Assembly: GCA_946550725.1 (NCBI GenBank)
Contig: CAMNQX010000007.1
Span: 23,656-87,655, forward strand
DNA from: an uncultured Clostridia bacterium
Lineage (GTDB): Bacteria > Bacillota > Clostridia > Oscillospirales > Oscillospiraceae
Direction of reading: 5' to 3'
DNA length: 64,000 bases
The translations under genes and the position numbers were made by a program. Below the pieces are notes generated by a model that did not search any database, was not told the origin of the DNA, and saw nothing but the letters and a program-made list of their open reading frames with translations. This document shows, piece after piece, positions 44,662-53,566 of the stretch. The number at the start of each line of letters is the position of its first letter. Within the stretch, counting starts at the first letter, position 1.

Positions 44662-44883
44662 TAACTCTTCGGAGCCATCAGACGCCAACAGAAAGGAAGT
44701 GGGACTGCGTGAAAGGCCGAAGTTGCAGGGACACAGAAGGCTGTTATCCCTTACGCCGGGCCGGTGAGCGGTCCCGGCGGCGCTGAGGGTATCCTCCGGG
44801 CAAAAGGATGATAGCGGCCGCGGGCTTGGCCTGCGGTATTTTTGTGTCCCGCTTTCAAAGAATACTTGAAAGGGGGAATTTTT
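44662..44883 (+). ncRNA. structured 5' leader of mgtE, candidate riboswitch
   Basis: A long leader between a consensus promoter and mgtE. It contains nested pairings, a late hairpin CCGCGGGC-TTG-GCCTGCGG (44818-44836, one G-U pair) followed by TATTTTTG, which is an intrinsic terminator, and a distant 8 bp pairing GGGACACA (44728-44735) with TGTGTCCC (44843-44850) that encloses it. A second stem CTTTCAA/TTGAAAG lies next to the ribosome site. The architecture is that of a transcription-attenuating riboswitch, probably for Mg2+ because of the gene. I did not find the canonical M-box start (CTTCGTTAGGTGAGGCTCC). Confidence 0.6.
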
Positions 44884-46233
44884 GTGCATGAAACCACACA
44901 GACGGATGAACTGCTGGAGCTGGTGGAGCAGAAGCAGTACCGACAGTTGAAAACCGTCCTGGGTGAAATGAACGAGGTGGACATCGCCGAATTTTTGGGC
45001 GAGTTGGACCCGGAAAAGATGGTGCTGGTGTTCCGTCTGCTCCCCAAGGAGCTGGCCGCGGAGGTGTTCACCTACCTGGAGGACAGCGACGACCAGGAAC
45101 GGCTGCTCACCGCCCTGAGCGATAAGGAGCTGCGGGAATTTCTGGACGAGCTTTACCTGGACGACGCGGTGGACATCATCGAGGACATGCCCGCTAACCT
45201 GGTGAGCCGTATCCTCCGCAACACCGACGCCTCCACCCGCAGCCAGATCAACCAGCTTTTGAACTACCCCAAGGACTCCGCCGGGTCGCTGATGACCACG
45301 GAGTTCGTCTCCCTCCACCCCAACGCCACCGTGGAGGAATCCTTCGCCCGCATCCGCCGGGTGGGCCTGGACAAGGAGACGGTCTACACCTGCTACGTCA
45401 CCCAGCACCGCGCCCTGGTGGGCGTGGTGACGGTGCGGCGGATGCTTTTGTCCTCCTACGAGACAAAGATCGCCGATATCATGGAGACCAATATCATCTC
45501 GGTGAACACCCACGAGGACAAGGAGGACGTGGCCCAGCTCTTCTCCAAGTACGACCTCACCGCCCTGCCCGTGGTGGACAAGGACAACCTGTTGGTGGGC
45601 ATCATCACCGTTGACGACGCCATGGATGTCATGGAAGAAGAAGCCACCGAGGACATCGAGAAGATGGCGGCTATCGTCCCCACTGACAAGCCCTACTTCC
45701 AGACCGGGGTCATCGAGACCTGGAAGCACCGGGTGCCCTGGCTGCTGCTGCTGATGGTGTCCGCCACCTTCACCGGGGCGATCCTGGGCATCTTTGAAAA
45801 CGCCCTGGCGGCCAACGCCGCCCTCACGCTGTTCATCCCTATGCTCATGGACACCGGCGGCAACGCCGGCGGCCAGGCCAGCGTGACCCTCATCCGCTCC
45901 ATGTCCCTGGGAGACGTGGAGTTCCGGGATATCTTCAAGGTCATCTGGAAGGAGCTGCGGGTGTCCTTCCTCTGCGCCCTCACATTGGGCGTGGTGGTGT
46001 TCGCCAAGGTCATTTTTATCGACCAAAAAGGGCCAACGGTGGCCCTGGTGGTGGCGGTGTCCATCGTTTTGACCATCGTCATCGCCAAGCTGGTGGGCTG
46101 CACCCTCCCCATGCTGGCCAAGCGGCTGGGCTTCGACCCCGCCGTGATGGCCTCCCCCTTCATTACCACCGTGGTAGACGCGCTGTCCCTGCTGGTCTAC
46201 TTCGCTGTGGCGACGCAGCTGCTTCACTTGTAA
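44884..46233 (+). CDS. mgtE: magnesium transporter MgtE
   Basis: 449 residues. Gated Mg2+ channel: N-terminal superhelical domain (about 1-125), two CBS domains (about 130-250) that sense cytoplasmic Mg2+, a plug helix, and five membrane helices with the pore motif LFIPMLMDTGGNAGGQAS. GTG at 44884 is taken as the start: AAAGGGGGA lies 6 nt before it and the family begins at this point; the ATG at 44842 falls inside the leader hairpins. Confidence 0.96.
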   Translation: MHETTQTDELLELVEQKQYRQLKTVLGEMNEVDIAEFLGELDPEKMVLVFRLLPKELAAEVFTYLEDSDDQERLLTALSDKELREFLDELYLDDAVDIIEDMPANLVSRILRNTDASTRSQINQLLNYPKDSAGSLMTTEFVSLHPNATVEESFARIRRVGLDKETVYTCYVTQHRALVGVVTVRRMLLSSYETKIADIMETNIISVNTHEDKEDVAQLFSKYDLTALPVVDKDNLLVGIITVDDAMDVMEEEATEDIEKMAAIVPTDKPYFQTGVIETWKHRVPWLLLLMVSATFTGAILGIFENALAANAALTLFIPMLMDTGGNAGGQASVTLIRSMSLGDVEFRDIFKVIWKELRVSFLCALTLGVVVFAKVIFIDQKGPTVALVVAVSIVLTIVIAKLVGCTLPMLAKRLGFDPAVMASPFITTVVDALSLLVYFAVATQLLHL

Positions 46234-46264
46234 GCTGTTCGCAGGAAAGAAAGGAGTTTTTGAC

Positions 46265-46996
46265 ATGAACGAAAATGAAATGACCCCTCAGGCACAGTTT
46301 GAACCCCAGTTTGTGGAACGTACTGGCGAGACCCTCAGCCGCTATACCGCCCGTGCCTTCCTCTGGATGGCCATGGGGCTGCTGCTGACCTTCGCCATCA
46401 GCGTTTTGGGGTACTACTTCTACCTGCCGCTGTACCTCATCGCCTACACCGGCACCACCGGCCTGGTCGTCCTCACCGTTTTGGAGCTGATCGTGGTGAT
46501 CGTGCTCTCCGCCAAGCTCCACTCCCTGCCCATCGGAGCGGCCCGGGCGCTGTTTTTGGTATACGCCGCCCTCAACGGCGTGGTGTTCTCCACCTACTTC
46601 CTCATCTTTGACGTGGTGAGCATGGTGCTGGCCTTCGCCGCGGCGGGACTGTACTTCGGCGTAATGGCCGCGGTGGGCTACTTCACCAAGGTGGACTTCT
46701 CCCGCATCCGCAACCTCCTGTTCGGCGCGCTGATCTTCCTGGTGGTGTTCGGCCTGCTGTCCATGCTCATTCCGGGCCTGGCCATGTTCGACCGGATCGT
46801 GTGCATGGTCGGCATTGTGGTCTTTATGCTCTACACCGCCTACGATACCCAGAAGATCAAGGCCTATTACTACGGCTTCCAGGGGGACGACGCCATGCTG
46901 GCCAAGGCGTCCATCATCTCCGCCCTCCAGCTGTACCTGGACTTCATCAACCTGTTCCTCTACCTCCTGCGCTTCCTGGGCAAGCGGAAGAATTAA
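46265..46996 (+). CDS. Bax inhibitor-1/YccA-family membrane protein
   Basis: 243 residues with seven membrane helices. It follows the BI-1 pattern: the FVERTGETLSRYTARAFLWM N-terminus, a conserved Asp in the penultimate region (VVFMLYTAYDTQKIK) and a final LYLDFINLFLYLLRFLG helix. Bacterial members act as pH-dependent Ca2+ leak channels or interact with FtsH. It lies 31 bp after mgtE with an AAAGGAG site, probably on the same transcript; an ion-related role would fit. Confidence 0.93.
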   Translation: MNENEMTPQAQFEPQFVERTGETLSRYTARAFLWMAMGLLLTFAISVLGYYFYLPLYLIAYTGTTGLVVLTVLELIVVIVLSAKLHSLPIGAARALFLVYAALNGVVFSTYFLIFDVVSMVLAFAAAGLYFGVMAAVGYFTKVDFSRIRNLLFGALIFLVVFGLLSMLIPGLAMFDRIVCMVGIVVFMLYTAYDTQKIKAYYYGFQGDDAMLAKASIISALQLYLDFINLFLYLLRFLGKRKN

Positions 46997-47018
46997 GCGA
47001 AATCCAACCATCGGAAAA

Positions 47019-47052
47019 AGCGGGCGGTCAGCTATGTGCTGACCACCCGCTT
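47019..47052. terminator. terminator between BI-1 and DMP19-like genes
   Basis: GCGGGCGGTCAGC pairs with GCTGACCACCCGC (one G-U pair) around TATGT. It separates convergent genes. Confidence 0.8.
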
Positions 47053-47068
47053 GCTATGTGCTTTTCTC

Positions 47069-47605
47069 TTAGGAAAATTCCTCCCGATGGTCCATCACCC
47101 ACTGATAGCTTAGACCCTCCAGCGCATCCATTTCCTCCATCAATTGGTCCTCCAATTCGTTCAGGACAGAGCTGTTTTCCTCCCAAGCGTCCGCTTGGTC
47201 ATCCAGCCATGCCCGCCGCACGGCCCAGTCCGTTGGGATCGGTCCGCCGATATAGCCCAGCATCTCTCCGCAAATTTCAGCGGCCCGTGTTGCGCCCACG
47301 GCCCGCAGCGCATCCTCGATCTCTCCCGCAAACTGGCCGCTGCTGTTATCCAAAAACTGCGGAAAGCCGCCGTTGTTCACCTCATTTATGAAGGACTGAA
47401 CGGCGAAGAATGTCCGCTCCGCGGAGGACAGCCATTCCGGGTGCTCTCCTTCGCCGCTTTTGCGAAAAACCCAGCCCGTTATCGCTGTCAGGAGATCGCT
47501 TTTGTTGTCCAGGGTCCAGATATCCGCAATATCCAAGCTCCAAAGAGCTTCACAGCGTTTTAATCCGTCCCTGTCACTGTCAAAAATCTTCTCAAATATC
47601 CCCAT
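47069..47605 (-). CDS. DMP19/DUF4375 family protein
   Basis: 178 residues, acidic. The DMP19-like domain is marked by SFINEVNNGGFPQFLDNSSG near 95 and ALRAVGATRAAEI. The founding member, Neisseria DMP19, is a DNA-mimic dimer that binds a transcription factor; whether this one mimics DNA is unknown. It begins 3 bp after the ilvD stop, so it is the last gene of that operon. Confidence 0.85.
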   Translation of the reverse strand: MGIFEKIFDSDRDGLKRCEALWSLDIADIWTLDNKSDLLTAITGWVFRKSGEGEHPEWLSSAERTFFAVQSFINEVNNGGFPQFLDNSSGQFAGEIEDALRAVGATRAAEICGEMLGYIGGPIPTDWAVRRAWLDDQADAWEENSSVLNELEDQLMEEMDALEGLSYQWVMDHREEFS

Positions 47606-47608
47606 GGT

Positions 47609-49270
47609 TTACTCCAGCACGGCCCCTCTGGCCGCCGAGGCGACCAGCTTGGCGTAGCGGGCCAGGTAGCCGGTGGTGACGGTGGGGGCCTTGGGGGTCC
47701 AGGCGGCCTTTCTCGCCGCCAGGGTCGCCTCGTCCACCAGCAGATCGATCTTACAGTTGGGGATGTCGATGGCGATCATGTCCCCCTCCTCCACAAAGGC
47801 GATGGGGCCGCCCTGGGCGGCCTCGGGGCAGACGTGGCCGATGGATGCGCCGCGGGTGGCCCCAGAGAAGCGGCCGTCGGTAATGAGGGCCACCTCCTTA
47901 TCCAGGCCCATTCCCGCGATGGCGGAGGTGGGGTTGAGCATCTCCCGCATGCCGGGGCCGCCCTTGGGGCCTTCATAGCGGATGACCACCACGTCCCCAG
48001 CCACGATCTTGCCCTCGTAAATGGCGGAAATGGCGTCCTCCTCGCTGTCAAAGACACGGGCCGGGCCGGTGTGGGTCATCATCTCCTCCGCCACGGCGGA
48101 CTGCTTCACCACGCACCCCTCAGGGGCGAGAGAGCCTTTCAGCACGGCGATACCGCCGTAGCTGGAGTATGGCTTGTCGATGGGCCGGATAATGGACTCG
48201 TCCCGGTTGACCACGCCCTCCAGATTTTCCGCGATGGTCTTGCCGGTAACGGTGATGAGAGAGGTGTCCAGAAGATTTTTCTTGGTCAGCTCCTTCATCA
48301 CGGCCCACACGCCGCCCGCGCCCTCCAGGTCCTCCATAAAGGTATCCCCCGCTGGGGCCAGGTGGCAGAGGTTGGGAGTCTTGCGGGAAATTTCGTTGGC
48401 CATGTCCAGGTCCAGCTCGATGCCGCACTCGTGGGCGATGGCGGGGAGGTGGAGCATGGAGTTGGTGGAGCAGCCCAGGGCCATGTCGATGGTCTCGGCG
48501 TTGTGGAAGGCGGCGGCGGTCATGATGTCCCGGGGCTTGATGTCCCGTTTCACCAGCTCCATGATCTGCATACCCGTGTGCTTGGCAAGGCGCAGACGGT
48601 GGGACCAAACGGCGGGGATGGTGCCGTTGCCCCGAAGGGCCATGCCCAGGGCCTCGGTGAGGCAGTTCATGGAGTTGGCGGTGTACATGCCCGAGCAGGA
48701 GCCGCAGGAGGGACAGGCGTTTTCCTCAAAGTCCTCCACCCCCGCCTCGTCCAGCTTCCCCGCCTTGTAGGCGCCCACAGCCTCAAACATATGGGACAGG
48801 CAGGAGCGCCGTCCGTCCGCCAGCTTGCCTGCCAGCATCGGCCCGCCGGAGCAGAAGATGGTGGGGACGTTCACCCGGGCCGCGGCCATGAGCAGACCGG
48901 GGACGTTCTTGTCGCAGTTGGGGATCATCACCAGGCCGTCAAATTGGTGGGCCATGGCCATGGCCTCGGTGGAATCGGCAATAAGGTCACGGGTCACCAG
49001 AGAATACTTCATCCCGATGTGGCCCATGGCGATGCCGTCGCACACGGCGATGGCGGGAAACTCCACCGGCGTGCCCCCTGCGGCGCGGACCCCTGCCTTC
49101 ACCGCCTCGGCGATCTTGTCCAGGTTCATGTGGCCGGGGACGATCTCATTGTAGGAGCAGACCACCCCGATGAGCGGCCGCTCCAGCTCCTCCTTGGTGT
49201 ATCCCAGGGCATAAAAGAGGGAGCGGTTGGGGGCGCGCTCTACGCCCTGCTTGACCTGTTCGCTTCTCAT
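47609..49270 (-). CDS. ilvD: dihydroxy-acid dehydratase
   Basis: 553 residues. Fe-S enzyme making the 2-keto acids of valine and isoleucine. Cluster ligands and motifs: [56 protein letters not shown] and the C-terminal [19 protein letters not shown] at 49270 has AAGGAGG 7 nt upstream; the neighbouring GTG is less well placed. It sits inside an ABC-transporter operon rather than an ilv operon, 12 bp after the substrate-binding protein gene. Confidence 0.97.
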   Translation of the reverse strand: MRSEQVKQGVERAPNRSLFYALGYTKEELERPLIGVVCSYNEIVPGHMNLDKIAEAVKAGVRAAGGTPVEFPAIAVCDGIAMGHIGMKYSLVTRDLIADSTEAMAMAHQFDGLVMIPNCDKNVPGLLMAAARVNVPTIFCSGGPMLAGKLADGRRSCLSHMFEAVGAYKAGKLDEAGVEDFEENACPSCGSCSGMYTANSMNCLTEALGMALRGNGTIPAVWSHRLRLAKHTGMQIMELVKRDIKPRDIMTAAAFHNAETIDMALGCSTNSMLHLPAIAHECGIELDLDMANEISRKTPNLCHLAPAGDTFMEDLEGAGGVWAVMKELTKKNLLDTSLITVTGKTIAENLEGVVNRDESIIRPIDKPYSSYGGIAVLKGSLAPEGCVVKQSAVAEEMMTHTGPARVFDSEEDAISAIYEGKIVAGDVVVIRYEGPKGGPGMREMLNPTSAIAGMGLDKEVALITDGRFSGATRGASIGHVCPEAAQGGPIAFVEEGDMIAIDIPNCKIDLLVDEATLAARKAAWTPKAPTVTTGYLARYAKLVASAARGAVLE

Positions 49271-49282
49271 CACAAAGCCTCC

Positions 49283-50083
49283 TTACTCCGCTTTTGAAAT
49301 ATCCGTGCCAAAATATTTGACGGCCAGTTGGGAGAGGGTGCCGTCTTCCGCCAGTTCATTCAGTGCCTTGTCCACCGCCTCCCGGAGGTTCTTCGTCTCG
49401 TCGCCCTTACGCATGGGGATGGCAACGCTGTCCGCCTCCTCGGCCAGACAGGCGATCTTCAGGTCCGCGTCCGGGTGCTGGGCCATGTAGTCGTAGTAGG
49501 TCACCTCGGCATTCAGGGTCGCGTCGATGCGCCCGGAATAGAGCAGCTCAAAGGTGGCCGCCAGGTCGTCCACCCCGGTGACCTCCGCGCCGTAGGACCG
49601 GGCGGTCTCGGCATAGGTGGAGGAGATGGTGTTGGCGGTCTTTTTGCCGGAGAGGTCCTCCATTTTGGTAATGGAATCATTGTCCCCCTTGACGATCACC
49701 GCCATGCGGTCATAGGCGTAGGGGACGGAAAAGTCGTACTTCTCCGCCCGGTCGGGGGTGACGTTCACGCCGTTGACCATGATGTCGTACCGGCCCGCGT
49801 CCAGTCCGGCCAGCAGGCCGTCCCACTCGCCGGTGATGAAGCTGGCCTCCACCCCCAGCTTCCCTGCGATGGCCTGGGCCACCTCTACATCGTAGCCCAC
49901 CAGGTCACCGTCCTCATTCACATACGTCCAGGGCGCCCAGGTGCCCTCCATGGCGACCACCATCTCGCCCTTCTCCTGGATCTGGGCCAGCAGGTCGCCC
50001 TTCTTCTCCCCGCCGCACCCGGCCAGCAGGGCCAGACACAGCGCAGCGGCGGCCACCGCCGTCAAGCAACGTCTCCGATTCAT
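49283..50083 (-). CDS. amino-acid ABC transporter substrate-binding lipoprotein
   Basis: 266 residues. Lipobox LLAGC at about 24, then an SBP_bac_3 fold: VVAMEGTWAPWTYVNEDGDLVGYDVEVAQAI, the NGVNVTPDRAEKYDFSVPY hinge, the LNAEVTYYDY Asp region and LAEDGTLSQLAVKYFGTDI. Family ligands are polar amino acids; specificity unknown. ATG 50083 is chosen over an upstream open frame because AAGGAG precedes it and the signal peptide starts there. Confidence 0.94.
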   Translation of the reverse strand: MNRRRCLTAVAAAALCLALLAGCGGEKKGDLLAQIQEKGEMVVAMEGTWAPWTYVNEDGDLVGYDVEVAQAIAGKLGVEASFITGEWDGLLAGLDAGRYDIMVNGVNVTPDRAEKYDFSVPYAYDRMAVIVKGDNDSITKMEDLSGKKTANTISSTYAETARSYGAEVTGVDDLAATFELLYSGRIDATLNAEVTYYDYMAQHPDADLKIACLAEEADSVAIPMRKGDETKNLREAVDKALNELAEDGTLSQLAVKYFGTDISKAE

Positions 50084-50102
50084 TGTGATCGCTCCTTTTC
50101 GT

Positions 50103-51044
50103 TCATTCTTGCGTTCCGATGTACTTCTCCACAAACCGCTCCACAGCGGTCCAGTAGCCCTCCGGGTCCTCCCAGGACGCTTCGCCGTGGCCCGCGCCGG
50201 GAACGGAAAGCTTCTCCTTTTCCGGGCTGGCGCAGGCCCCATACACCACGTCCAGCATAGCGTAGGGCACGAAGGTGTCCTCCTCCCCGTGGATGAACAG
50301 CATGGGCAGCTTGGCCTTCTTCAGCTGCTCCACCGCCGACGCCTCCCGGAAGCTCCACCCTGCCCGCACCTGGGTCACCAGGCTGGCCGCGTCCAGCACC
50401 GGGAAGGTAGGCAGGCCGAACATCTCCTTGAGCTGGCCCGCGAACTCGTCCCAGACGGAGGAGTAACCGCAGTCCTCGACCACGCACTTCACACAAGGGG
50501 ACAAGTCAGCCTCCCCGGCGGTCATCATCACCGTGGCTCCCCCCATGGACACACCGAACAGCACGATCTCCGCCTGGGGGTCCTGTTCCACAAGGGTATC
50601 CACCCAGGCCACGATATCCCGCCGCTCCAGCCATCCCATGCTCGCATACGCCCCCTCGCTCCGCTCGTGGGCGCGGGCGGCGGGGGCAAGCACATGATAG
50701 CCCATCTTATAAAACTCCGCGGCGTACCGCCCTCCAAACTGAGGCGTGCTGCCGTAGCCGTGGCAGATCACGGCGTATTTATGGCTATCCTCCCGCGGCA
50801 GATAAAGGGCGTGGAGCTTCAGCCCATCGTGACTGGTGAGCCAGCGGTCCTGGCTGTTTTCGGCGAACCAGGCACTGTCTCCCTCCAGCTTCAGGTCATC
50901 CACGTTCTCGGTGCTGAGCATACCACCCGCCTGGGGGTCCAGGGCGAAGTGGAACAGGTAGTTCCCCACGAAAAACAGTCCCACCGCCGCCAGCGCCACC
51001 ACAACGGCCAGTATGGCCAGCGCGATCTTCCAACCCTTCTTCAT
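50103..51044 (-). CDS. alpha/beta hydrolase, membrane anchored
   Basis: 313 residues. An N-terminal membrane helix (about 5-30) holds an alpha/beta hydrolase outside: oxyanion region VICHGYGS, nucleophile Ser in LFGVSMGGATV, Asp in IHGEEDTFVPY and His in PGAGHGEASW. Close to the BAAT/YqkD-like serine hydrolases. It lies between the ATPase and the binding protein of an ABC transporter, so it may release the transported substrate from an ester or amide; this is inferred from position. Confidence 0.92.
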   Translation of the reverse strand: MKKGWKIALAILAVVVALAAVGLFFVGNYLFHFALDPQAGGMLSTENVDDLKLEGDSAWFAENSQDRWLTSHDGLKLHALYLPREDSHKYAVICHGYGSTPQFGGRYAAEFYKMGYHVLAPAARAHERSEGAYASMGWLERRDIVAWVDTLVEQDPQAEIVLFGVSMGGATVMMTAGEADLSPCVKCVVEDCGYSSVWDEFAGQLKEMFGLPTFPVLDAASLVTQVRAGWSFREASAVEQLKKAKLPMLFIHGEEDTFVPYAMLDVVYGACASPEKEKLSVPGAGHGEASWEDPEGYWTAVERFVEKYIGTQE

Positions 51045-51060
51045 TCGGCTTTCCTCCCGC

Positions 51061-51804
51061 TCACGGCGTCCGTTCCATCGTCTGGAGGAACGCCTTCACC
51101 CGTTCCTCCCTGGGGTTTTCAAAGAATCCCTGGGAGGGGCCTTCCTCCACCACCGCGCCGTCCTCCATAAACACCACCTTGGTGGAGACGTTGCGGGCGA
51201 AGTTCATCTCGTGGGTGACCACCAGCTGGGTCTGCCCGTCCTCCGCCAGCTTGCGCATGACGGCCAGCACCTCTCCGATCAACTCCGGGTCCAAGGCGGA
51301 GGTCGGCTCGTCAAAATAGATGATCTCCGGATCGGTGGCCAAAGCCCGGGCGATAGCCACCCGCTGCTGCTGGCCGCCGGAGAGCTGGACGGGATAGTGG
51401 TCCTTCCGGTCCAGCATCCCCACCCGCTCCAAGGCCCGCTCCGCCTTGACCACAGCGTCGGCCTTGTTCATTTTCCGGGCGGTGACCAGCCCCTCGGTGA
51501 CGTTTTCCAGGGCGGTCTTGTTCAAAAAGAGATTGTAGCTCTGGAACACAAAGGCGGTCTTGCGGCGCAGGCGCAAAATGTCCTTTCTGCTCATGTGGGC
51601 CAGGTCAAAGCGCTCCCCGTCAAAGGTGAGGCTCCCGCCGTCCGCCCGCTCCAGAAAATTCAGGCACCGCAGGAGGGTGGTCTTGCCCGAACCGCTGGGG
51701 CCGAGGATGGCCACCACGTTCCCTTGGGCCACGGACAGGTCCACGCCCTTGAGCACCTCCAACGGGCCGAAGCGTTTGGTGATGCCTGCTACATCCAGCG
51801 TCAT
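51061..51804 (-). CDS. amino-acid ABC transporter ATPase (GlnQ-like)
   Basis: 247 residues. Walker A GPSGSGKTTLLRC, Q-loop, signature LSGGQQQRVAIARAL, Walker B IIYFDEPTSALDP, His switch THEMN. All standard for the polar amino acid family. Start overlaps the permease stop by 4 bp (ATGA). Confidence 0.97.
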   Translation of the reverse strand: MTLDVAGITKRFGPLEVLKGVDLSVAQGNVVAILGPSGSGKTTLLRCLNFLERADGGSLTFDGERFDLAHMSRKDILRLRRKTAFVFQSYNLFLNKTALENVTEGLVTARKMNKADAVVKAERALERVGMLDRKDHYPVQLSGGQQQRVAIARALATDPEIIYFDEPTSALDPELIGEVLAVMRKLAEDGQTQLVVTHEMNFARNVSTKVVFMEDGAVVEEGPSQGFFENPREERVKAFLQTMERTP

Positions 51805-52481
51805 GCCGCCGCCTCCCTTCTCTCGTAGACGGACAGCTTTCGTTCGCCCCAGCTCTGGAGCTTGGTGAGCACCGTGCAGAACATGAGGTAAATAAACGCC
51901 GTCTCTAGATAGAGGGCCAACGGCTCATAGTAGATGGCGTTGAGCTGTTTGGTGGCCATCATCATCTCCGTCACCGTCACCACCGACACCAAAGAGGTGT
52001 CCTTGAGCATGGCGATCAGGGAGTTGCCCAAGGCGGGAAAGGCCGTGCGCAGCGCCTGGGGCAGCACGATGCGGCGGATGATCTGGGGATAGCTCATACC
52101 CACGCAGTACCCCGCCTCCAGCTGCCCCACCGGGACGGATTCCAGCGCGGCGCGGATGATCTCGGCGGAATAGGCCCCCTCGTTAATGGAAAAGACAAAA
52201 ATGGCGGCGGTAAACGGCTCGATCACCACGCCCACATGGGGCAGGCCGTAAAACACCACAAAGAGCTGTACCAGCAGCGGCGTGCCGCGAATGACCCATA
52301 TGTAGAAGCGGCAGACCTGCTTCAGCCCTCTGACCCCCGCGAACTGGGCCAGCGCCACCGCCACGGCGATGACCATGGCCAGGGAGAAGGAGATGGCGGT
52401 CAGAGGAATGGTGCGGGTCAGACCGGGGATCAATATTTTCGGAAAGGAATCCGCCAGAATTCCCAGGAGGCGTCCGTTCAA
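51801..52481 (-). CDS. amino-acid ABC transporter permease
   Basis: 226 residues with about five membrane helices and the HEAT/EAA motif EAGYCVGMSYPQIIRRIVLPQALR. TTG at 52481 is proposed as the start: AAGGTGG lies 9 nt before it, the length fits the family (215-230), and the promoter's TATAAT at 52543-52548 overlaps the only nearby ATG (52544), which therefore cannot be in the mRNA. First gene of the six-gene operon. Confidence 0.88.
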   Translation of the reverse strand: MNGRLLGILADSFPKILIPGLTRTIPLTAISFSLAMVIAVAVALAQFAGVRGLKQVCRFYIWVIRGTPLLVQLFVVFYGLPHVGVVIEPFTAAIFVFSINEGAYSAEIIRAALESVPVGQLEAGYCVGMSYPQIIRRIVLPQALRTAFPALGNSLIAMLKDTSLVSVVTVTEMMMATKQLNAIYYEPLALYLETAFIYLMFCTVLTKLQSWGERKLSVYERREAAA

Positions 52482-52542
52482 GGGCTTTTCCCACCTTTGC
52501 GAGTCTGTGTAACGGGAACTTCTGTTCCAGCGTTCTTCTGCC

Positions 52543-52548
52543 ATTATA
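52543..52548 (-). promoter_or_regulatory. extended -10 of the transporter-ilvD operon
   Basis: TGG-TATAAT on the minus strand, with no good -35 at 17 bp. Start of transcription near 52536, about 55 nt before the TTG start. Confidence 0.65.
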
Positions 52549-52571
52549 CCAAACCTGTCAAGCCCCCGGCG

Positions 52572-52604
52572 CAAAAAAGCAGGCAGCTTTTCGGCTGCCT
52601 GCTT
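52572..52604 (-). terminator. terminator of the aldose-epimerase gene
   Basis: AAGCAGGCAGC pairs with GCTGCCTGCTT; TTTTTT follows on the minus strand. Confidence 0.9.
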
Positions 52605-52638
52605 GCGGCGAACTCTGCGAGACTTTTGGGAATCGGTC

Positions 52639-53424
52639 TTACACGTTGGCAAAATCCATGCGTAGCGTCCACGTCCGGCTTTCTCCCGGAGCCAGCAGGC
52701 CGGTGCCGGGCCGCTCCATCAGGTCGTGGCTCTCTCCGATATAGCCGCTCCACGGCTCGATGCACACAAAGCCCGGGATCCCCGGTTTGCTCCAGAGGAG
52801 GGTGGTGAACCACCCGGCGGTGTCCACCTCGATGTACCTCCCGCTGGGCATGTGCTCCAGCCGCGCCCACGCGCCGCAGTCCACCTGGAAGGAGTCGTTG
52901 TCAAACACATCCCGCGTCATGGGGACCACCTTGCCGGTCTCCATGCGCACCGCGTATTCCTCCACGTCGCTCCCCGCCACGAAGGGGCAGCGAAACGCCG
53001 GATGGAACCCAAGCTGCACCGGCATGGGCTTGTCAGCGCGGTTGATGGCGGTGCAGACGGTGAACGCCTTTTTCCCCTCCAGCTTATGGGTGGTGCGGAA
53101 GGTAAAGGCCCAGGGCCACACCTCGTCCCCGGCATGGTCCATGCGGAAGGTCATCTCGCTGCCGCTCTGGGCCACCAACGTATGCTCCACGTCCCGGACA
53201 AAGCCATGCTTGCCGCCCGTCGTGTGGCGGACTCCCTCCGCCTCGAACCAGTTATCCTGGACCGCGCCGCACCAGGGGAAGCACACCGGCGCCCGACCGG
53301 CCCAGATCTCCGGCTTGCCGTCCCAGATCAGCTCCTGCCCGTCCGCAGTGCGGATGCTCTGAAGCAGTCCGCCAAGCGTGGCCGCCGTTAAGGTCAACGC
53401 ACCGTTTTGAACTTTATACTCCAC
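52639..53424 (-). CDS. aldose 1-epimerase family protein
   Basis: 261 residues, beta-sandwich mutarotase fold. Substrate and catalytic residues are visible: CFPWCGAVQDN, the first His in GGKHGFVRD, the second in VQLGFHPAF and the catalytic Glu in FVCIEPWSGYIG. This is the LacX/YihR-type subgroup, shorter than GalM, with unclear sugar preference. Single gene between two terminators. Confidence 0.92.
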   Translation of the reverse strand: MEYKVQNGALTLTAATLGGLLQSIRTADGQELIWDGKPEIWAGRAPVCFPWCGAVQDNWFEAEGVRHTTGGKHGFVRDVEHTLVAQSGSEMTFRMDHAGDEVWPWAFTFRTTHKLEGKKAFTVCTAINRADKPMPVQLGFHPAFRCPFVAGSDVEEYAVRMETGKVVPMTRDVFDNDSFQVDCGAWARLEHMPSGRYIEVDTAGWFTTLLWSKPGIPGFVCIEPWSGYIGESHDLMERPGTGLLAPGESRTWTLRMDFANV

Positions 53425-53528
53425 AAAACATACCCCCTTTTCCGTGTTTTGATTGTAGCACGTCCGCCTCCCTTTGGCAATCCCTTACCGGCCTGATCTT
53501 CTCCGCGCCGGCAAAGCGGCAAAACAAA

Positions 53529-53552
53529 GCGGCTGACCATTCGGTCAGCCGC
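53529..53552 (-). terminator. terminator of era-recO
   Basis: GCGGCTGAC pairs with GTCAGCCGC; T-rich on the minus strand (GCTTTGTTTTG). It lies 14 bp after the recO stop. Confidence 0.85.
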
Positions 53553-53566
53553 CTGTTTCGTCTTTT

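Noticed and set aside
44662..44883. Canonical M-box (ykoK) riboswitch before mgtE
   Set aside because: Promoter, terminator and gene fit, and a short AGACGCCAA stretch recalls the M-box, but the conserved opening and the rest of its core could not be aligned by eye. Kept as an unassigned structured leader.
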